The notes under the pieces are model-generated. The model saw only the letters and a program-made list of their open reading frames with translations. It did no database searches and had not been told where the DNA came from. From the NCBI GenBank assembly GCA_000403255.2, contig KE159571.1, forward strand, positions 344,111 to 408,110: a DNA stretch of 64,000 bases, read 5' to 3'. The stretch is from Lachnospiraceae bacterium 3-1. Its GTDB lineage: Bacteria > Bacillota > Clostridia > Lachnospirales > Lachnospiraceae. This document shows positions 44,749-54,476 of this stretch, piece by piece. The position numbers and the translations under genes were made by a program. The stretch's first letter is position 1. The number at the start of each line of letters is the position of its first letter.

Positions 44749-45657
44749 CTAATGGGTGTCGTCTATCTTGGATTTGCCTTTGTCTTCCAAAGCAGACAAT
44801 TCCTTTAATTCTTCAGCAGAGAGCTTTAAATGTTCTTTTTTGCGTTTTGGCTTAAATTTTAACTGATTGACCTTGTATTCTCGGATTTCTTTTTCATCGT
44901 CTACCTCTACCAGAACTTTGACAGTCTGGCGCAGCACACTAACGCTTTGGACTTCGCCTCTTAGCTTATCATCTGTGGTAACATAATCACCAGTATTGGG
45001 AAGACGGCTGTTTAAATATTCATACGTTTCTTCCTCATTTTTCAGACAGCACATAAGTCTGCCACAGACACCGGAAATCTTGGATGGATTCAAGGAAAGA
45101 TTTTGTTCCTTTGCCATCTTTATAGAGACTGGTGCAAATTCAGAGAGAAAGGTATTGCAGCAAAGGGGTCTTCCGCAAATTCCCACGCCGCCCAGAATCT
45201 TTGTTTCATCCCGGACCCCAATCTGACGAAGCTCGATACGGGTACGGAATACGGATGCTAAGTCTTTGACCAGTTCCCGGAAATCAATACGTCCGTCGGC
45301 AGTAAAATAAAATAATAGTTTGTTGTTATCAAAGGTGTATTCTGCATCCACCAGCTTCATTTCCATTTTGTGCTTCTGGATTTTTTCCAGACAGATTTTG
45401 AATGCGTCTTTTTCTTTCTGATGGTTTCTTTCTTCTATTTTTTCATCTTCTGGAGTGGCAACCCGGATGACGGGCTTTAAAGGCTGAACCACTTTTTCTG
45501 GTTCCAGTTCCTTGGGAGCAATCATCACTGTGCCGAATTCCACGCCCCGGGCTGTTTCCACAATTACATGGTCGCCCAGGTGGATGGTATAATTTTGGGG
45601 GTCAAAATAATATATTTTTCCAGCAGTGCGGAATCTAACTCCAACTACTTTTATCAT
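44749..45657 (-). CDS. ricT: RicT / YaaT (PSP1 domain protein)
   Basis: RicT (YaaT) forms a complex with RicA and RicF that carries iron-sulfur clusters, affects RNase Y activity and is needed for sporulation phosphorelay in Bacillus. The 302-residue product has the PSP1 domain and conserved cysteines (CGRPLCCN and CGRLMCCLKNE). The ending is lysine-rich. The ATG at 45657 follows AAAGGAG, which overlaps the end of holB. It is four bases after holB, so the two are coupled. Confidence 0.93.
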   Translation of the reverse strand: MIKVVGVRFRTAGKIYYFDPQNYTIHLGDHVIVETARGVEFGTVMIAPKELEPEKVVQPLKPVIRVATPEDEKIEERNHQKEKDAFKICLEKIQKHKMEMKLVDAEYTFDNNKLLFYFTADGRIDFRELVKDLASVFRTRIELRQIGVRDETKILGGVGICGRPLCCNTFLSEFAPVSIKMAKEQNLSLNPSKISGVCGRLMCCLKNEEETYEYLNSRLPNTGDYVTTDDKLRGEVQSVSVLRQTVKVLVEVDDEKEIREYKVNQLKFKPKRKKEHLKLSAEELKELSALEDKGKSKIDDTH

Positions 45658-45660
45658 AGT

Positions 45661-46650
45661 TTAATTCTCCTTTATGGTCAGCAGCAGCAATTCCATCGTC
45701 AAATCAAAATTAACATTGGCGTTGAGACGGCGTTTTGCCTTCTCCAAAGCCTTGATGATGGTTTCAATTCCTTCATAGGAGCTTTTGCTTGCCTGCTTTT
45801 TTATATCATAAATCTCATCTTTAAAGATAAGACGGTTTACATCTGAGGTGGCCTTGTAGAAAATAACGTCACGATACCAAATCATCATAAGATCAAGATA
45901 GTCGTTAATTTCCAGCTTATATTCACTAATGTGCTTGATTGCCTCCATCATTTCATATAATTCAATTTCACGAATTCGCTTCAAAAGCTGCAGGGCAGAG
46001 TTCTTGATTTCATTGAAATCCTCCGAGTCTGCCAATTGAATGGCTTTCCCCACATTACCCTGAGCAAAGGCGGTGCAGATATCGGCTTTATAGTCTGGTA
46101 TTTGATATTCCCTCATTAGAAAAGAACGAATCTTGTCATCTGCTACGACTTTTAAGTTCAGGGTAACGCACCTGGATAAAATGGTTGGAAGAAAAATATC
46201 AGTATTGGTTGTTAAAAGTAAAATAACAGCATAGGCTGGCGGTTCCTCAATGGTTTTCAACAGGGCATTTTGCGCCTGCTGGTTCATTTTTTCCGCTTCA
46301 TCAATGATATATATTTTGTAAGGAAAAGCGAAAGGCTTCGTGGCAACACTGTTATTAATTTGTGTTCGGATATCATCTACAGAGATGGTATTTGGCTTTT
46401 CATGCTGCAAATAGATAATATCAGGATGTGTACCGGACAAAGCCTGCTTACAGGAGCGGCATTCCATACATCCTTCTGGCGCATGTTCCTGGCATTGCAG
46501 AGCCATGGCAAAGCTTTTAGCCAGAGCCATTTTGCCAGATTTATCCGGTCCATGGAAAATATAAGCGTGGGATATTTTGTCCATGGAAATTGCATTCTGT
46601 AAATGTTCTTTGATTTGTTCGTGTCCGATAATGCTTGAAAAGCCTGCCAT
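45661..46650 (-). CDS. holB: DNA polymerase III delta' subunit
   Basis: The delta' subunit is part of the clamp loader. The 329-residue product has a modified P-loop GPDKSGKM, the zinc-binding cluster CQEHAPEGCMECRSC, DEAEKMNQQAQNALLKTIEEPP, and the SRC motif in TILSRCVTLNL. The ATG at 46650 follows GAGGAA. It lies in the conserved yaaR-holB-ricT order. Confidence 0.94.
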   Translation of the reverse strand: MAGFSSIIGHEQIKEHLQNAISMDKISHAYIFHGPDKSGKMALAKSFAMALQCQEHAPEGCMECRSCKQALSGTHPDIIYLQHEKPNTISVDDIRTQINNSVATKPFAFPYKIYIIDEAEKMNQQAQNALLKTIEEPPAYAVILLLTTNTDIFLPTILSRCVTLNLKVVADDKIRSFLMREYQIPDYKADICTAFAQGNVGKAIQLADSEDFNEIKNSALQLLKRIREIELYEMMEAIKHISEYKLEINDYLDLMMIWYRDVIFYKATSDVNRLIFKDEIYDIKKQASKSSYEGIETIIKALEKAKRRLNANVNFDLTMELLLLTIKEN

Positions 46651-46735
46651 AAGAATTCCTCATTTCTGTTTATATTTAAAGTAAAAAGCTTTCAGGAGTG
46701 AAATACTTCCTGAAATTTATAAAATGAAAAACGGT

Positions 46736-47176
46736 TTATGTTGAGATATCCAAAAGCAATCCGCGGATTTCCCCTACCTTGCTTAAAATGGAAATATGGT
46801 CCTTCTCATCCTTAACCAGTTCGCTGGCCAGGTCATCCAGGTTCTTATCTACCAGTTTTACAATGCCATATACCCGGTGGCGTCCTCTCCGGTCCAGAAA
46901 ATTTTCCCTGGAAAATTTATGGGAACGGTTCACCACTTCATTCATAAAATCTTTGATTAGTTCCCGGTATTTTTTCATATCCCGGATATCCATATGCTCT
47001 GCCAGTTTTTCTCCCTGAGCAGTAATGTCATTCATAAGCCCGTTGAGTTTTTCCTGGAGTTCTGCTTCCTCTACCTGGCTGGCCAGAGTAAATTTGAAGC
47101 TTCCATCACCTTTTTCTGTTTGTTGGGTAGCTTCTACCGGCTGAGGGGCATTGATGGGATCTACTTTAAGCGCCAT
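46736..47176 (-). CDS. YaaR family (DUF327) protein
   Basis: A 146-residue protein of the YaaR family, found next to holB in Bacillota, with unknown function. The helical core is recognisable: [38 protein letters not shown] and the end [13 protein letters not shown]. The ATG at 47176 follows AGGCAGG. A motif [15 protein letters not shown] is typical for the family. No membrane segment or signal peptide is visible, so it is cytoplasmic. Confidence 0.9.
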   Translation of the reverse strand: MALKVDPINAPQPVEATQQTEKGDGSFKFTLASQVEEAELQEKLNGLMNDITAQGEKLAEHMDIRDMKKYRELIKDFMNEVVNRSHKFSRENFLDRRGRHRVYGIVKLVDKNLDDLASELVKDEKDHISILSKVGEIRGLLLDIST

Positions 47177-47329
47177 GAAATCACCTGCCTTTCTATAATT
47201 GCAAATTTCAGTACGTTAGAATCATTTCTAATATTATTATCGGTGCTTCCTTTTGGATTATAAAGTGAAAAAATTAAATATGGTATCGTAAGGCATTTAC
47301 CGAAAAATTCTTTAGTTTGTGAAAACTTA

Positions 47330-47917
47330 TCACAGATTGAATTGTATCCAGGAAATAATTTTCCGGACACAGGAATCCAGATTATCATTAAAAAAAGTAT
47401 TGGTAATTCCTGCCTCCTTTAAATTTTCTTTGGAAAAGTCTATGTCATCGGCAAGAAATCTGCGGCAAATTTCCAAATATTTGGGTTCAGACTGTATGCG
47501 TTCCCGATTAAGCGCCCGTTGAAGACGTTCCCCGTCATCGATTGCTACATATATGGGAACAAGAAATTCTTTGCCAAAATATTCCTGTAATTTGAGATAG
47601 GATTCCAGTGTGCCGATAATGAGATAATGGTATTTTTCCAAATCAATCTGATGATCATCAACGGTAAAATATTTCCAGATACCGTGAAGTGTATGATAAG
47701 CACGCAGTTCAATAATTTTTCCCTGGCGTTCTAGCTTTTGTTGTTCTTCTTCTGTCAGAAAATAATATTCCACTCCGTTTCTTTCCTCGTTGCGTGGAGG
47801 ACGGGTGGTGTAAGGGATTAATGTTTTCAGGGAAAGTGAGTTTTCTGACAAAATCTGTTTGTATATGGTATCCTTCCCACATGAACTTTTCCCCATTAAG
47901 CAAAATATTTTTCCCAT
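47330..47917 (-). CDS. Guanylate kinase-like nucleotide kinase
   Basis: A 195-residue P-loop kinase. The P-loop is GKSSCGKDT (residues 9-17). The nucleotide-binding region TTRPPRNEERNGVEYYFL is that of guanylate kinases, and RALNRERIQ supplies basic lid residues. It differs from canonical Gmk in the P-loop (normally GPSGAGKGT), so it may be a paralogue with another substrate. In Bacillus this position holds tmk. The ATG at 47917 follows AAAGGAAGG. Confidence 0.85.
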   Translation of the reverse strand: MGKIFCLMGKSSCGKDTIYKQILSENSLSLKTLIPYTTRPPRNEERNGVEYYFLTEEEQQKLERQGKIIELRAYHTLHGIWKYFTVDDHQIDLEKYHYLIIGTLESYLKLQEYFGKEFLVPIYVAIDDGERLQRALNRERIQSEPKYLEICRRFLADDIDFSKENLKEAGITNTFFNDNLDSCVRKIISWIQFNL

Positions 47918-48037
47918 GGCCTTCCTTTAAATAATGTTATCGTGGATCAGTTACAATTACAAGTGATAGATAATCCTTTTATAGTATAGTATAGCTGATG
48001 GAAAATTGCAAAACAAATTATTTTTCTGTTACAATAA

Positions 48038-49501
48038 TTACATTTTTACTACCTTAATTTTTTGGTTTTCTATATCATTAAGCCCTTCGATGGATAACCC
48101 TTGTTTTTGACACAAGGATATGGTATGTACAAGTTTTCCAGTCATAATTTCTCCAGGGGCAACCAGAGGAATTCCAGGAGGATACAGATAGATATATTCC
48201 TGGCTGATGTGTCCAGTGGAGGCTTTTAGGGATAGCAGCTCTGTGTGTTGTTCCATAGCCATGGAAATAGACATGCCAGGTTTTGGAATCTGGTAAATCA
48301 TTTCCGTGGTTAGAAGCTGGTCAGAGCTGTCCGAATCAGAAGAACGGTTCTTGTGGTCAATACTCTCCAGTGCAGCCCAAAAACGCTGAAATCCCATATC
48401 CCGATCCATCATGGAGGTTAAAGCAGTCACATAGTGTCCAGAAGACATTTCCATTTGCAGATGATAGGCTTGCAATAGGGAGTCGTATAATTCTTTTCCA
48501 GTTAGTCCGGTATTTCCAACAGAAATTAAGATTTTAGAAAAATCGTGGTCAAAACAATCGGATGGAGCACAGGAGTCTTTGGTAAAGATTTTTAATCGCC
48601 GCAGATTTTGAGCTTTTTTATAAAACTGGCGGAGCATTTGGGTAAATTCCGCCATCTGTCCAGGGCCCTCTTCCCGCATGAAACGAATGCATTTTTCCAT
48701 GGAGGCCATCAGCAGATAAGAGGGAGAACTGGTTTGATAAATAGAAAGGAAACGTTTCACCAGGTTCATATCTATCCGTTTGGAATTGACATGGAGCAAT
48801 GCGGTCTGAGTTAGGCAGGGGAGTGTCTTATGCAGGCTCTGTATTACCACATCCGCTCCACATCTGAGCGCAGGGGTGGGAAAGTTTTTGGAAAACATAA
48901 AATGTGCGCCGTGGGCTTCATCCACAATCAAAGGAATTCCATGGGCATGAACAATGTCTGCAATTGCCTGGATATCAGAGACAATGCCGTCATATGTGGG
49001 AGAGGTAAGAAACACACAGCCTGTTTGGGGAAATTCTTCTAGGGCTTGCTTCACATGGGCTGGGGGAATGGAGCCGGAAATACCAAAGTCAGTGAGGGAA
49101 GGTAAAAGGTATATGGTTTCCAATTCTCTTAAATAGGCAGCGTGATAGGCGGCCTTATGGCTATTTCTGGACATCAAAAGAGCGCCTCCCTTGGGAAGGG
49201 CTGCACTGATTGCGCTTAAAATCCCGCAGGTACTGCCATTGATTAAATAGAAGGTTGATTTTGCGCCAAAAAGCTCGGCGGCACGTATTTGTGCATCTTT
49301 TAAAATGCCTTCCGTGTGATGGAGATTGTCAAATCCGTCAATTTCTGTAATGTCAATGGAGTAGGGATTAGGAAGCGTTAGCTTATCGGTACGTTTATGG
49401 CCTGGCATATGGAAAGGATAGTAATCCGTGTCTGCATAAGCCTGCAATTTCTGATCCAGAAAAGAGGATTTCTGGAGGGTATAAAATATATTGTTGGGCA
49501 T
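48038..49501 (-). CDS. Orn/Lys/Arg decarboxylase family protein (YaaO/SpeA-like)
   Basis: A 487-residue PLP enzyme of fold type I. Seen are the start YYPFHMPGHKR, the family motif ITEIDGFDNLHH, the PLP-stacking region NGSTCGILSAIS, the Asp in IVDEAHGAHF and the PLP lysine in SLHKTLPC. The C-terminal domain ends with PPGIPLVAPGE. It decarboxylates a basic amino acid to a polyamine precursor, arginine or lysine being the usual substrates. The ATG at 49501 follows AGGAGA. It heads the cluster that runs to rsmI, as yaaO does in Bacillus. Confidence 0.92.
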   Translation of the reverse strand: MPNNIFYTLQKSSFLDQKLQAYADTDYYPFHMPGHKRTDKLTLPNPYSIDITEIDGFDNLHHTEGILKDAQIRAAELFGAKSTFYLINGSTCGILSAISAALPKGGALLMSRNSHKAAYHAAYLRELETIYLLPSLTDFGISGSIPPAHVKQALEEFPQTGCVFLTSPTYDGIVSDIQAIADIVHAHGIPLIVDEAHGAHFMFSKNFPTPALRCGADVVIQSLHKTLPCLTQTALLHVNSKRIDMNLVKRFLSIYQTSSPSYLLMASMEKCIRFMREEGPGQMAEFTQMLRQFYKKAQNLRRLKIFTKDSCAPSDCFDHDFSKILISVGNTGLTGKELYDSLLQAYHLQMEMSSGHYVTALTSMMDRDMGFQRFWAALESIDHKNRSSDSDSSDQLLTTEMIYQIPKPGMSISMAMEQHTELLSLKASTGHISQEYIYLYPPGIPLVAPGEIMTGKLVHTISLCQKQGLSIEGLNDIENQKIKVVKM

Positions 49502-49612
49502 GGATGATCTCCTTTCAGCGATGGGCGCATCTATATGGTTCTATTTTAACATAGAACGGTTGGTTTGGGAAAAATTTTTTATGCTGTTTTTGTTTGGCAA
49601 GGTATCTAAATG

Positions 49613-49641
49613 TTGAATTTAAAATGGTACGGTAGTATAAT
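49613..49641 (+). promoter_or_regulatory. Promoter of the chemoreceptor gene
   Basis: TTGAAT (49613-49618) and TATAAT (49636-49641) are 17 bases apart, 59 bases before the GTG start at 49700. Confidence 0.7.
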
Positions 49642-49699
49642 AGGGGACAATGAATTTTTCATAAACATTATCATAAGGAGACGTCAGGAGGAATAAGAG

Positions 49700-51658
49700 G
49701 TGAAAGGAAAAAGAAGTATTAGCGGAAGAATATTGTTAAATACACTTATTATGATGATTTGCTTGGCTGTCGTATTTGTTATGCTAATGATGCGTTCCAT
49801 GAAATCTTTAACAGACAGTGTGCTGAGCAATGTGCTTCCATCCATGACAAAAACAGCATCACAGAATTTAGAAGGAAATATGCATATGCTGGTGGACCGG
49901 ATTTTTATGATTGGGGACAATGAAGCAATTCTCCAGGCAGACAGCAGCCAGGGGGAAAAAGAGGCAGTGTTGGAAAACATCAAGTCAATGATTGAGTTTG
50001 TATGGCTTGGCTTGTATGATGCAGAGGGCAATTTGTATTTAGGCGATGGGGATTGTCCAAGAACTGTGCAGGATAGAACATTATTTCCTCTTTTGCAGGA
50101 AACCCAGAATCTGGTGGTAGATGATATTTTTGAATATGAGGATGCATTGGAGCTTACCATAGGGCTTCCCATTTTAAATGCAGATGGTGAATTAAACTAT
50201 TATCTTGTGGCAAGCTATAATTATGATATTTTAAGTGACGTTTTAAGCAGCATCAATATCAGCGCCAATGGGGAGGCTTTTATTGTAAATGCCGACGGAC
50301 AGATTATGGGACACAGGAATGTAGAGCTGGTTCGGGAAAAAACCGATCTGGCATCTTATCTGGATGTAGAGGCCATAGAAACAAAAGTGGTGTCTGGGGA
50401 AACTGGCATTATGACATATGAGAATGAAAAGGATACTCAATTGGTCAGCTATGTTCCCATCAACGGCACCAACTGGTATCTTGCAATTATTGTTCCCAGG
50501 GATGATTTTATGGGACCAGCCAATGAGGGGATTCAGTGGGGAATTTATATTACGATAGCTCTTCTATTTGTGGCAGGGATTTTTACCATAAGCTATGCAG
50601 CAAAAATCAAAAATTCCCTGAAAGGAGTTACAAACCGGATAGAGCTTCTGGCAAATGGCGATTTGAAGACACCCACAGAGGTTAGTAAAACGAAGGATGA
50701 AACCCAGGTGCTTTCTAAGTCTTTGAGCAATACAGTAAATAGTATAAATGAATATATTTCAGAGCTTTCGAAAATCTTGTCCAGTATTTCAGAAGGAGAT
50801 TTTCATGTATCTGTCCAAGGGGATTTTCAAGGGGACTTTATTATAATGAAAGAGTCACTGAACAATATCATTGTTTCTCTCAATAAGATGCTGACTTCAG
50901 TGCAGGATTCGTCCAAGGAGGTTCTCGAGACAGCAGGAATTGTGTCGGAAGGCGCAGTTCAGGTACATACAGGCTCCAGCGAGCAGTCTGGTTCTTTACA
51001 AGTTTTATCCGAAGAGACCAAGGCGATTGAAGAAAATATTTCAGAGGTGGATGAGAATACCAGACTTGCCAGTGAATTGATGGAAAAAACCAGGATTAGC
51101 ATGGAAGCAGGCGATGCGAACATGAAGAATCTGCTAAAGGCAATGGAAGATATTAATCAAAATTCTCTGGAAATTACCAAGATAAACAATATATTGGAAA
51201 ATATTGCTTCCCAGACCAATATGCTGGCGTTAAATGCTTCTGTGGAGGCTAGCAGAGCTGGAGAATTGGGAAAAGGATTTGCGGTGGTGGCGTCCGAAGT
51301 AAGAAGCCTTGCAGCGCAAAGTACAGAGTCGGCAAAACAAGCGTCAGAGGTGATAAGCAGTTCTCTAAAAGCAATTGAAAATGGTGTAGTTTATGCCAAA
51401 CAAGCAGCAGAATCCTTTGAGGACATCAGTGAGGTGTCAAGTAAGATGTCAGATATTACAAAGAGATTGGAGAAATCGGTTACTGTCCAGAAGGAATCTC
51501 TGGAAAATATGTCAGAACAGATTATCCAAATTAGCGATGTGGCACAACGAAATCTGGATGCCAGCTATGAGAGCAGCACCGCCAGCCAGAAGCTACACAA
51601 GCAGGCAGAAGAATTGCAGTATATTTCCGGGCAGTTCCGGTTAAGGAGGGACAAATAG
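49700..51658 (+). CDS. Methyl-accepting chemotaxis protein (dCACHE)
   Basis: A 652-residue membrane receptor. A membrane segment at about residues 13-33 is followed by a double CACHE sensor domain ([48 protein letters not shown]). A second membrane segment lies at about 275-297, then a HAMP domain. The signalling hairpin has the highly conserved tip ([21 protein letters not shown], near residues 510-530) that contacts CheA/CheW. GTG at 49700 follows AGGAGG. The next gene starts one base after its stop and encodes an exported FMN-binding protein, so the receptor may sense redox or flavin state. Confidence 0.93.
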   Translation: MKGKRSISGRILLNTLIMMICLAVVFVMLMMRSMKSLTDSVLSNVLPSMTKTASQNLEGNMHMLVDRIFMIGDNEAILQADSSQGEKEAVLENIKSMIEFVWLGLYDAEGNLYLGDGDCPRTVQDRTLFPLLQETQNLVVDDIFEYEDALELTIGLPILNADGELNYYLVASYNYDILSDVLSSINISANGEAFIVNADGQIMGHRNVELVREKTDLASYLDVEAIETKVVSGETGIMTYENEKDTQLVSYVPINGTNWYLAIIVPRDDFMGPANEGIQWGIYITIALLFVAGIFTISYAAKIKNSLKGVTNRIELLANGDLKTPTEVSKTKDETQVLSKSLSNTVNSINEYISELSKILSSISEGDFHVSVQGDFQGDFIIMKESLNNIIVSLNKMLTSVQDSSKEVLETAGIVSEGAVQVHTGSSEQSGSLQVLSEETKAIEENISEVDENTRLASELMEKTRISMEAGDANMKNLLKAMEDINQNSLEITKINNILENIASQTNMLALNASVEASRAGELGKGFAVVASEVRSLAAQSTESAKQASEVISSSLKAIENGVVYAKQAAESFEDISEVSSKMSDITKRLEKSVTVQKESLENMSEQIIQISDVAQRNLDASYESSTASQKLHKQAEELQYISGQFRLRRDK

Positions 51659-51659
51659 C

Positions 51660-52193
51660 ATGAAAAACAGAAAGAATGCAGCAGCTTCATATGATGCGCG
51701 ATCTTGCCAGAAGGATATTTGTTTATGGAAGCGGAACACTTTTCTTATTGTTTGTTGTCTATCTGTATGTATGCTGATTTCTGGCTGTGGGAATAAAAAG
51801 GAAAAAACCAAGTGGCAGGATGGATATTATACGGCAATAATGGAAGAATATAGTTTTGGCTGGAAAGAGTATGTTACCATCTGTGTGATGGATAATAAAA
51901 TTGTTAGCGTAGAATTTAATGCGAAAAATATTAGTGGCTTTGTAAAATCCTGGGACAATATTTATATGAGTAATATGAAGCCTGTTTCCGGCACATATCC
52001 CAATCGGTATACGAGAAATTATGCGGCACAGTTACTGGAAGAGCAGAGCGCCGATGATATCGATATGATAACAGGGGCAAGTTCCTCTGGTGGGAATTTC
52101 CGAAGACTGGCGGCGGCAGTGTTGGAATGTGCCGAGAAAGGGGATACAGAGATAGCCATTGTCCCGGTGGAAAACAAAGAGGGAGAAAAATAG
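51660..52193 (+). CDS. FMN-binding domain lipoprotein
   Basis: A 177-residue protein. A long N-region precedes a hydrophobic stretch (residues 28-42) and lipobox LISGC, with Cys43 as the lipidated residue. The FMN_bind domain follows, with WQDGYYTAIM at its start and the flavinylation motif DMITGASSS near residues 135-143, where a Ser or Thr is normally linked to FMN. It should be a surface flavoprotein for electron transfer. It starts one base after the chemoreceptor stop, with AGGAGGG eleven bases upstream, so it is in the same operon. A terminator follows. Confidence 0.88.
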   Translation: MKNRKNAAASYDARSCQKDICLWKRNTFLIVCCLSVCMLISGCGNKKEKTKWQDGYYTAIMEEYSFGWKEYVTICVMDNKIVSVEFNAKNISGFVKSWDNIYMSNMKPVSGTYPNRYTRNYAAQLLEEQSADDIDMITGASSSGGNFRRLAAAVLECAEKGDTEIAIVPVENKEGEK

Positions 52194-52200
52194 AGAATGA

Positions 52201-52249
52201 AAAAGAGCTTTCGCAGTATGGCCTGTCCATGAAGCGAAAGCTCTTTTTA
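52201..52249 (+). terminator. Terminator after the receptor-flavoprotein operon
   Basis: AAAAGAGCTTTCGC (52201-52214) pairs with GCGAAAGCTCTTTTT (52234-52248), followed by ATCTTTT. Confidence 0.88.
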
Positions 52250-52319
52250 TCTTTTCTTTAAAATTTCTGGCACATCACACCAGTTTGAAACGTTAATCAT
52301 TTTGAAAGGAGGTTTTTGT

Positions 52320-52793
52320 GTGTCTTTGGATCTTAGTGAACAATATGACAAAATATATCGTTATTGTTTTTTTAAAGTGAACAATCATTTTCTGGCAGAG
52401 GATTTGACACAGGAAACCTTCCTTCGGTATTTTGCCCAGAACTCCTACGTCAATCGTGGAAAGCAGTTAGCTTATCTCTATACTATTGCTCGAAATCTGT
52501 GTATTGATTATTATCGGAAGCCTCGGAGGATAATGGGAGAGGAGGATTTTTCCAAAAGCGATCAGCAGGAGATATCCAGAAGGTTATCAGAAAATCCTAT
52601 GGAAAATGTGGAAACATCTCTGCATTTACAGATGGCCGTGGAAAAACTTCCCGTAGAGATGCAGGAACTAATTCTCCTTCGGTATGTGAATGAGCTTTCC
52701 ATCAGAGAAATCTGTAAAATAATGGGATTATCCAGAAGCAGTGAATACCGGATGGAAAAAGAAGCTTTGGGGCGTTTGAAGAAAATGTTGTGA
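52320..52793 (+). CDS. ECF-type sigma-70 factor
   Basis: A 157-residue sigma factor with region 2 (YRYCFFKVNNHFLAEDLTQETFL and IARNLCIDYYRK) and region 4 (LILLRYVNELSIREICKIMGL). The GTG at 52320 is chosen because AAAGGAGG lies seven bases before it; the frame also reads upstream through that site from a TTG. No anti-sigma factor with a classic zinc finger is next to it. A membrane protein and an ABC transporter follow on the same strand, and these are probably its targets or partners. Confidence 0.88.
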   Translation: MSLDLSEQYDKIYRYCFFKVNNHFLAEDLTQETFLRYFAQNSYVNRGKQLAYLYTIARNLCIDYYRKPRRIMGEEDFSKSDQQEISRRLSENPMENVETSLHLQMAVEKLPVEMQELILLRYVNELSIREICKIMGLSRSSEYRMEKEALGRLKKML

Positions 52794-52864
52794 AATGATT
52801 AAAATGGAAAAATTTTATAAGATAGAATCCTGCTTTGCAAGATTCTCCGCCAGGAGGGAGAAAA

Positions 52865-53614
52865 ATGTTAAGATTTTCAAAATTACAGATGAAAAGGGAG
52901 ATGAAGCGCCTATATCCAGCGCCCAACCCCCAGAGAAAAGAGGAATTTTTGAGAGAATTTCCATATTTCAGGGCTAGCTGTATGGAAATAATTAGAAATC
53001 AAATTGGTTATATTCAGAAATCCATATGGATATTTTCTCTGCTGCTTGTGATAGGAGGGGTTGCGGTGGGAGATTATCTAGATACAGGCAGCAACTATGA
53101 TAAAATCTGGTGTATGTCTGGTATCATGCCTCTTCTGGCGGTTTTGGCGGTGACAGAAACATTCCGCTCCAGTGTCTATGGAATGACGGAGTTGGAAATG
53201 GCTTGTAAGCACAACCTGTCCCAAGTGCTTTTGATACGAATGGGTGTTTTGGGGGGCGTGGATTTTCTTTTGATGGTATTTGGAGTTCTATGGATTGTGG
53301 GGCAGGGAACGATAGGAATGGTTCAGGCTGCAGTATATTTGATGGTGCCTTGGCTGAGCGCCTGTATCGTAGCTTTTCAAATTGAAAAGTATACCAGAGG
53401 CAGGGAAACGGTATGGTACTGTACTGCTTGGGGATGTTTTCTGTGGGGAGTTCATGGGATAGGGAGTAAGCTCAGAGAGATGGTTTATGGAGAGGAAAAA
53501 TTTTATCTTTGGTTCATAGCTTTTTGCATTTGTATCGTATTTTTTGCAAAGCAGATTTGGCAGATTTATCAGGAAACAGAAGAATGGAGGAATGGATGTG
53601 GAGCTAGTATTTGA
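52865..53614 (+). CDS. Membrane protein of the sigma-ABC operon, possible signal or anti-sigma protein
   Basis: A 249-residue protein. The first 45 residues are cytoplasmic and basic (MLRFSKLQMKREMKRLY), then six membrane segments follow (about 60-80, 87-107, 127-147, 150-172, 190-210, 225-243). I do not recognise a family. The ATG at 52865 follows AGGAGGG at six bases. A different frame from ATG 52795 runs through this start and shares its helical character; a one-base change in the A-run at 52860-52864 would fuse it. The position between sigma factor and ABC genes suggests a regulator or third transporter subunit. Confidence 0.7.
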   Translation: MLRFSKLQMKREMKRLYPAPNPQRKEEFLREFPYFRASCMEIIRNQIGYIQKSIWIFSLLLVIGGVAVGDYLDTGSNYDKIWCMSGIMPLLAVLAVTETFRSSVYGMTELEMACKHNLSQVLLIRMGVLGGVDFLLMVFGVLWIVGQGTIGMVQAAVYLMVPWLSACIVAFQIEKYTRGRETVWYCTAWGCFLWGVHGIGSKLREMVYGEEKFYLWFIAFCICIVFFAKQIWQIYQETEEWRNGCGASI

Positions 53615-54476
53615 CCGTGTTACAAAACAATATAAAAATAAAATTGCAGTGGATCGGGTTTCATTTTCCCTGAAAAAAGGAGTTTATGGGCTTCTTGGTG
53701 CGAATGGAGCAGGGAAAACCACATTGATGCGTTTGATGTGCGGAATCTTAAAGCCGGATAGTGGGGAAATTTTTTATGATAACATCAAAGTGGAGGAAGA
53801 ATCATATCGGGATATTCTGGGGTATCTTCCCCAGGAATTTGGGTATTATCCTGAATTTACAGCCATGGACTTTTTGATGTATCTGGCGTCCTTGAAGGGA
53901 ATTCCGAAAAAGCAGGCCAAAAAGAAGGCGGAAAAATTATTGGAAATGACGGAGCTTACCCATGAGGCAAAAAAGAAAATTAAGACCTTTTCTGGAGGAA
54001 TGAAGCAGCGTCTTGGCATTGCCCAATCTCTTTTGAATAATCCTAAAGTTCTTGTTATGGATGAGCCCACCGCTGGATTGGACCCCAAAGAGCGTGTAAA
54101 ATTTCGTAACTTGATTTCCAAGCTGGGAAATGACCGAATTGTGCTGCTTTCCACCCATATCGTATCGGATGTGGAGCATATTGCAGACGTTATTTTGGTG
54201 ATGAAAGAGGGCAGGATTATTCATAGGGGAAGCCTGGATGAAATTATAAAAGTCATGGATGGAAAAGTATGGGAATGTACGGTAGATGATAAGACAGCAG
54301 AAAATCTTATGGAAAATTATCTGCCTTTGAATATTCGAAAGGAACAAAAGGGTACAGTTCTGCGTCTGGTATGTGAAGAAAGGCCGGTAGAATCAGCCAT
54401 CAATATAGAAGCTACACTGGAAGACTTATACCTCTATTATTTCAGTGATACAGGACAGGAGGATAGAACCATATGA
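53598..54476 (+). CDS. ABC transporter ATP-binding protein
   Basis: A 292-residue ATPase of the exporter type that serves peptide-resistance and unknown transporters. It has Walker A GANGAGKTT, the Q-loop GYLPQEFGYYPE, the signature FSGGMKQRLG, Walker B LVMDEPTAGLDP and the His switch in LLSTHI, then about 80 residues of C-terminal domain. GTG 53598 is chosen because GGAGG lies seven bases before it; ATG 53592 is in frame but only one base from that site. It overlaps the preceding gene and, by 4 bases, the permease gene. Confidence 0.9.
   Translation: MELVFDRVTKQYKNKIAVDRVSFSLKKGVYGLLGANGAGKTTLMRLMCGILKPDSGEIFYDNIKVEEESYRDILGYLPQEFGYYPEFTAMDFLMYLASLKGIPKKQAKKKAEKLLEMTELTHEAKKKIKTFSGGMKQRLGIAQSLLNNPKVLVMDEPTAGLDPKERVKFRNLISKLGNDRIVLLSTHIVSDVEHIADVILVMKEGRIIHRGSLDEIIKVMDGKVWECTVDDKTAENLMENYLPLNIRKEQKGTVLRLVCEERPVESAINIEATLEDLYLYYFSDTGQEDRTI

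Noticed and set aside
52201-52249. Small RNA gene
   Set aside because: The perfect stem plus T-run directly after a gene is explained by a terminator.
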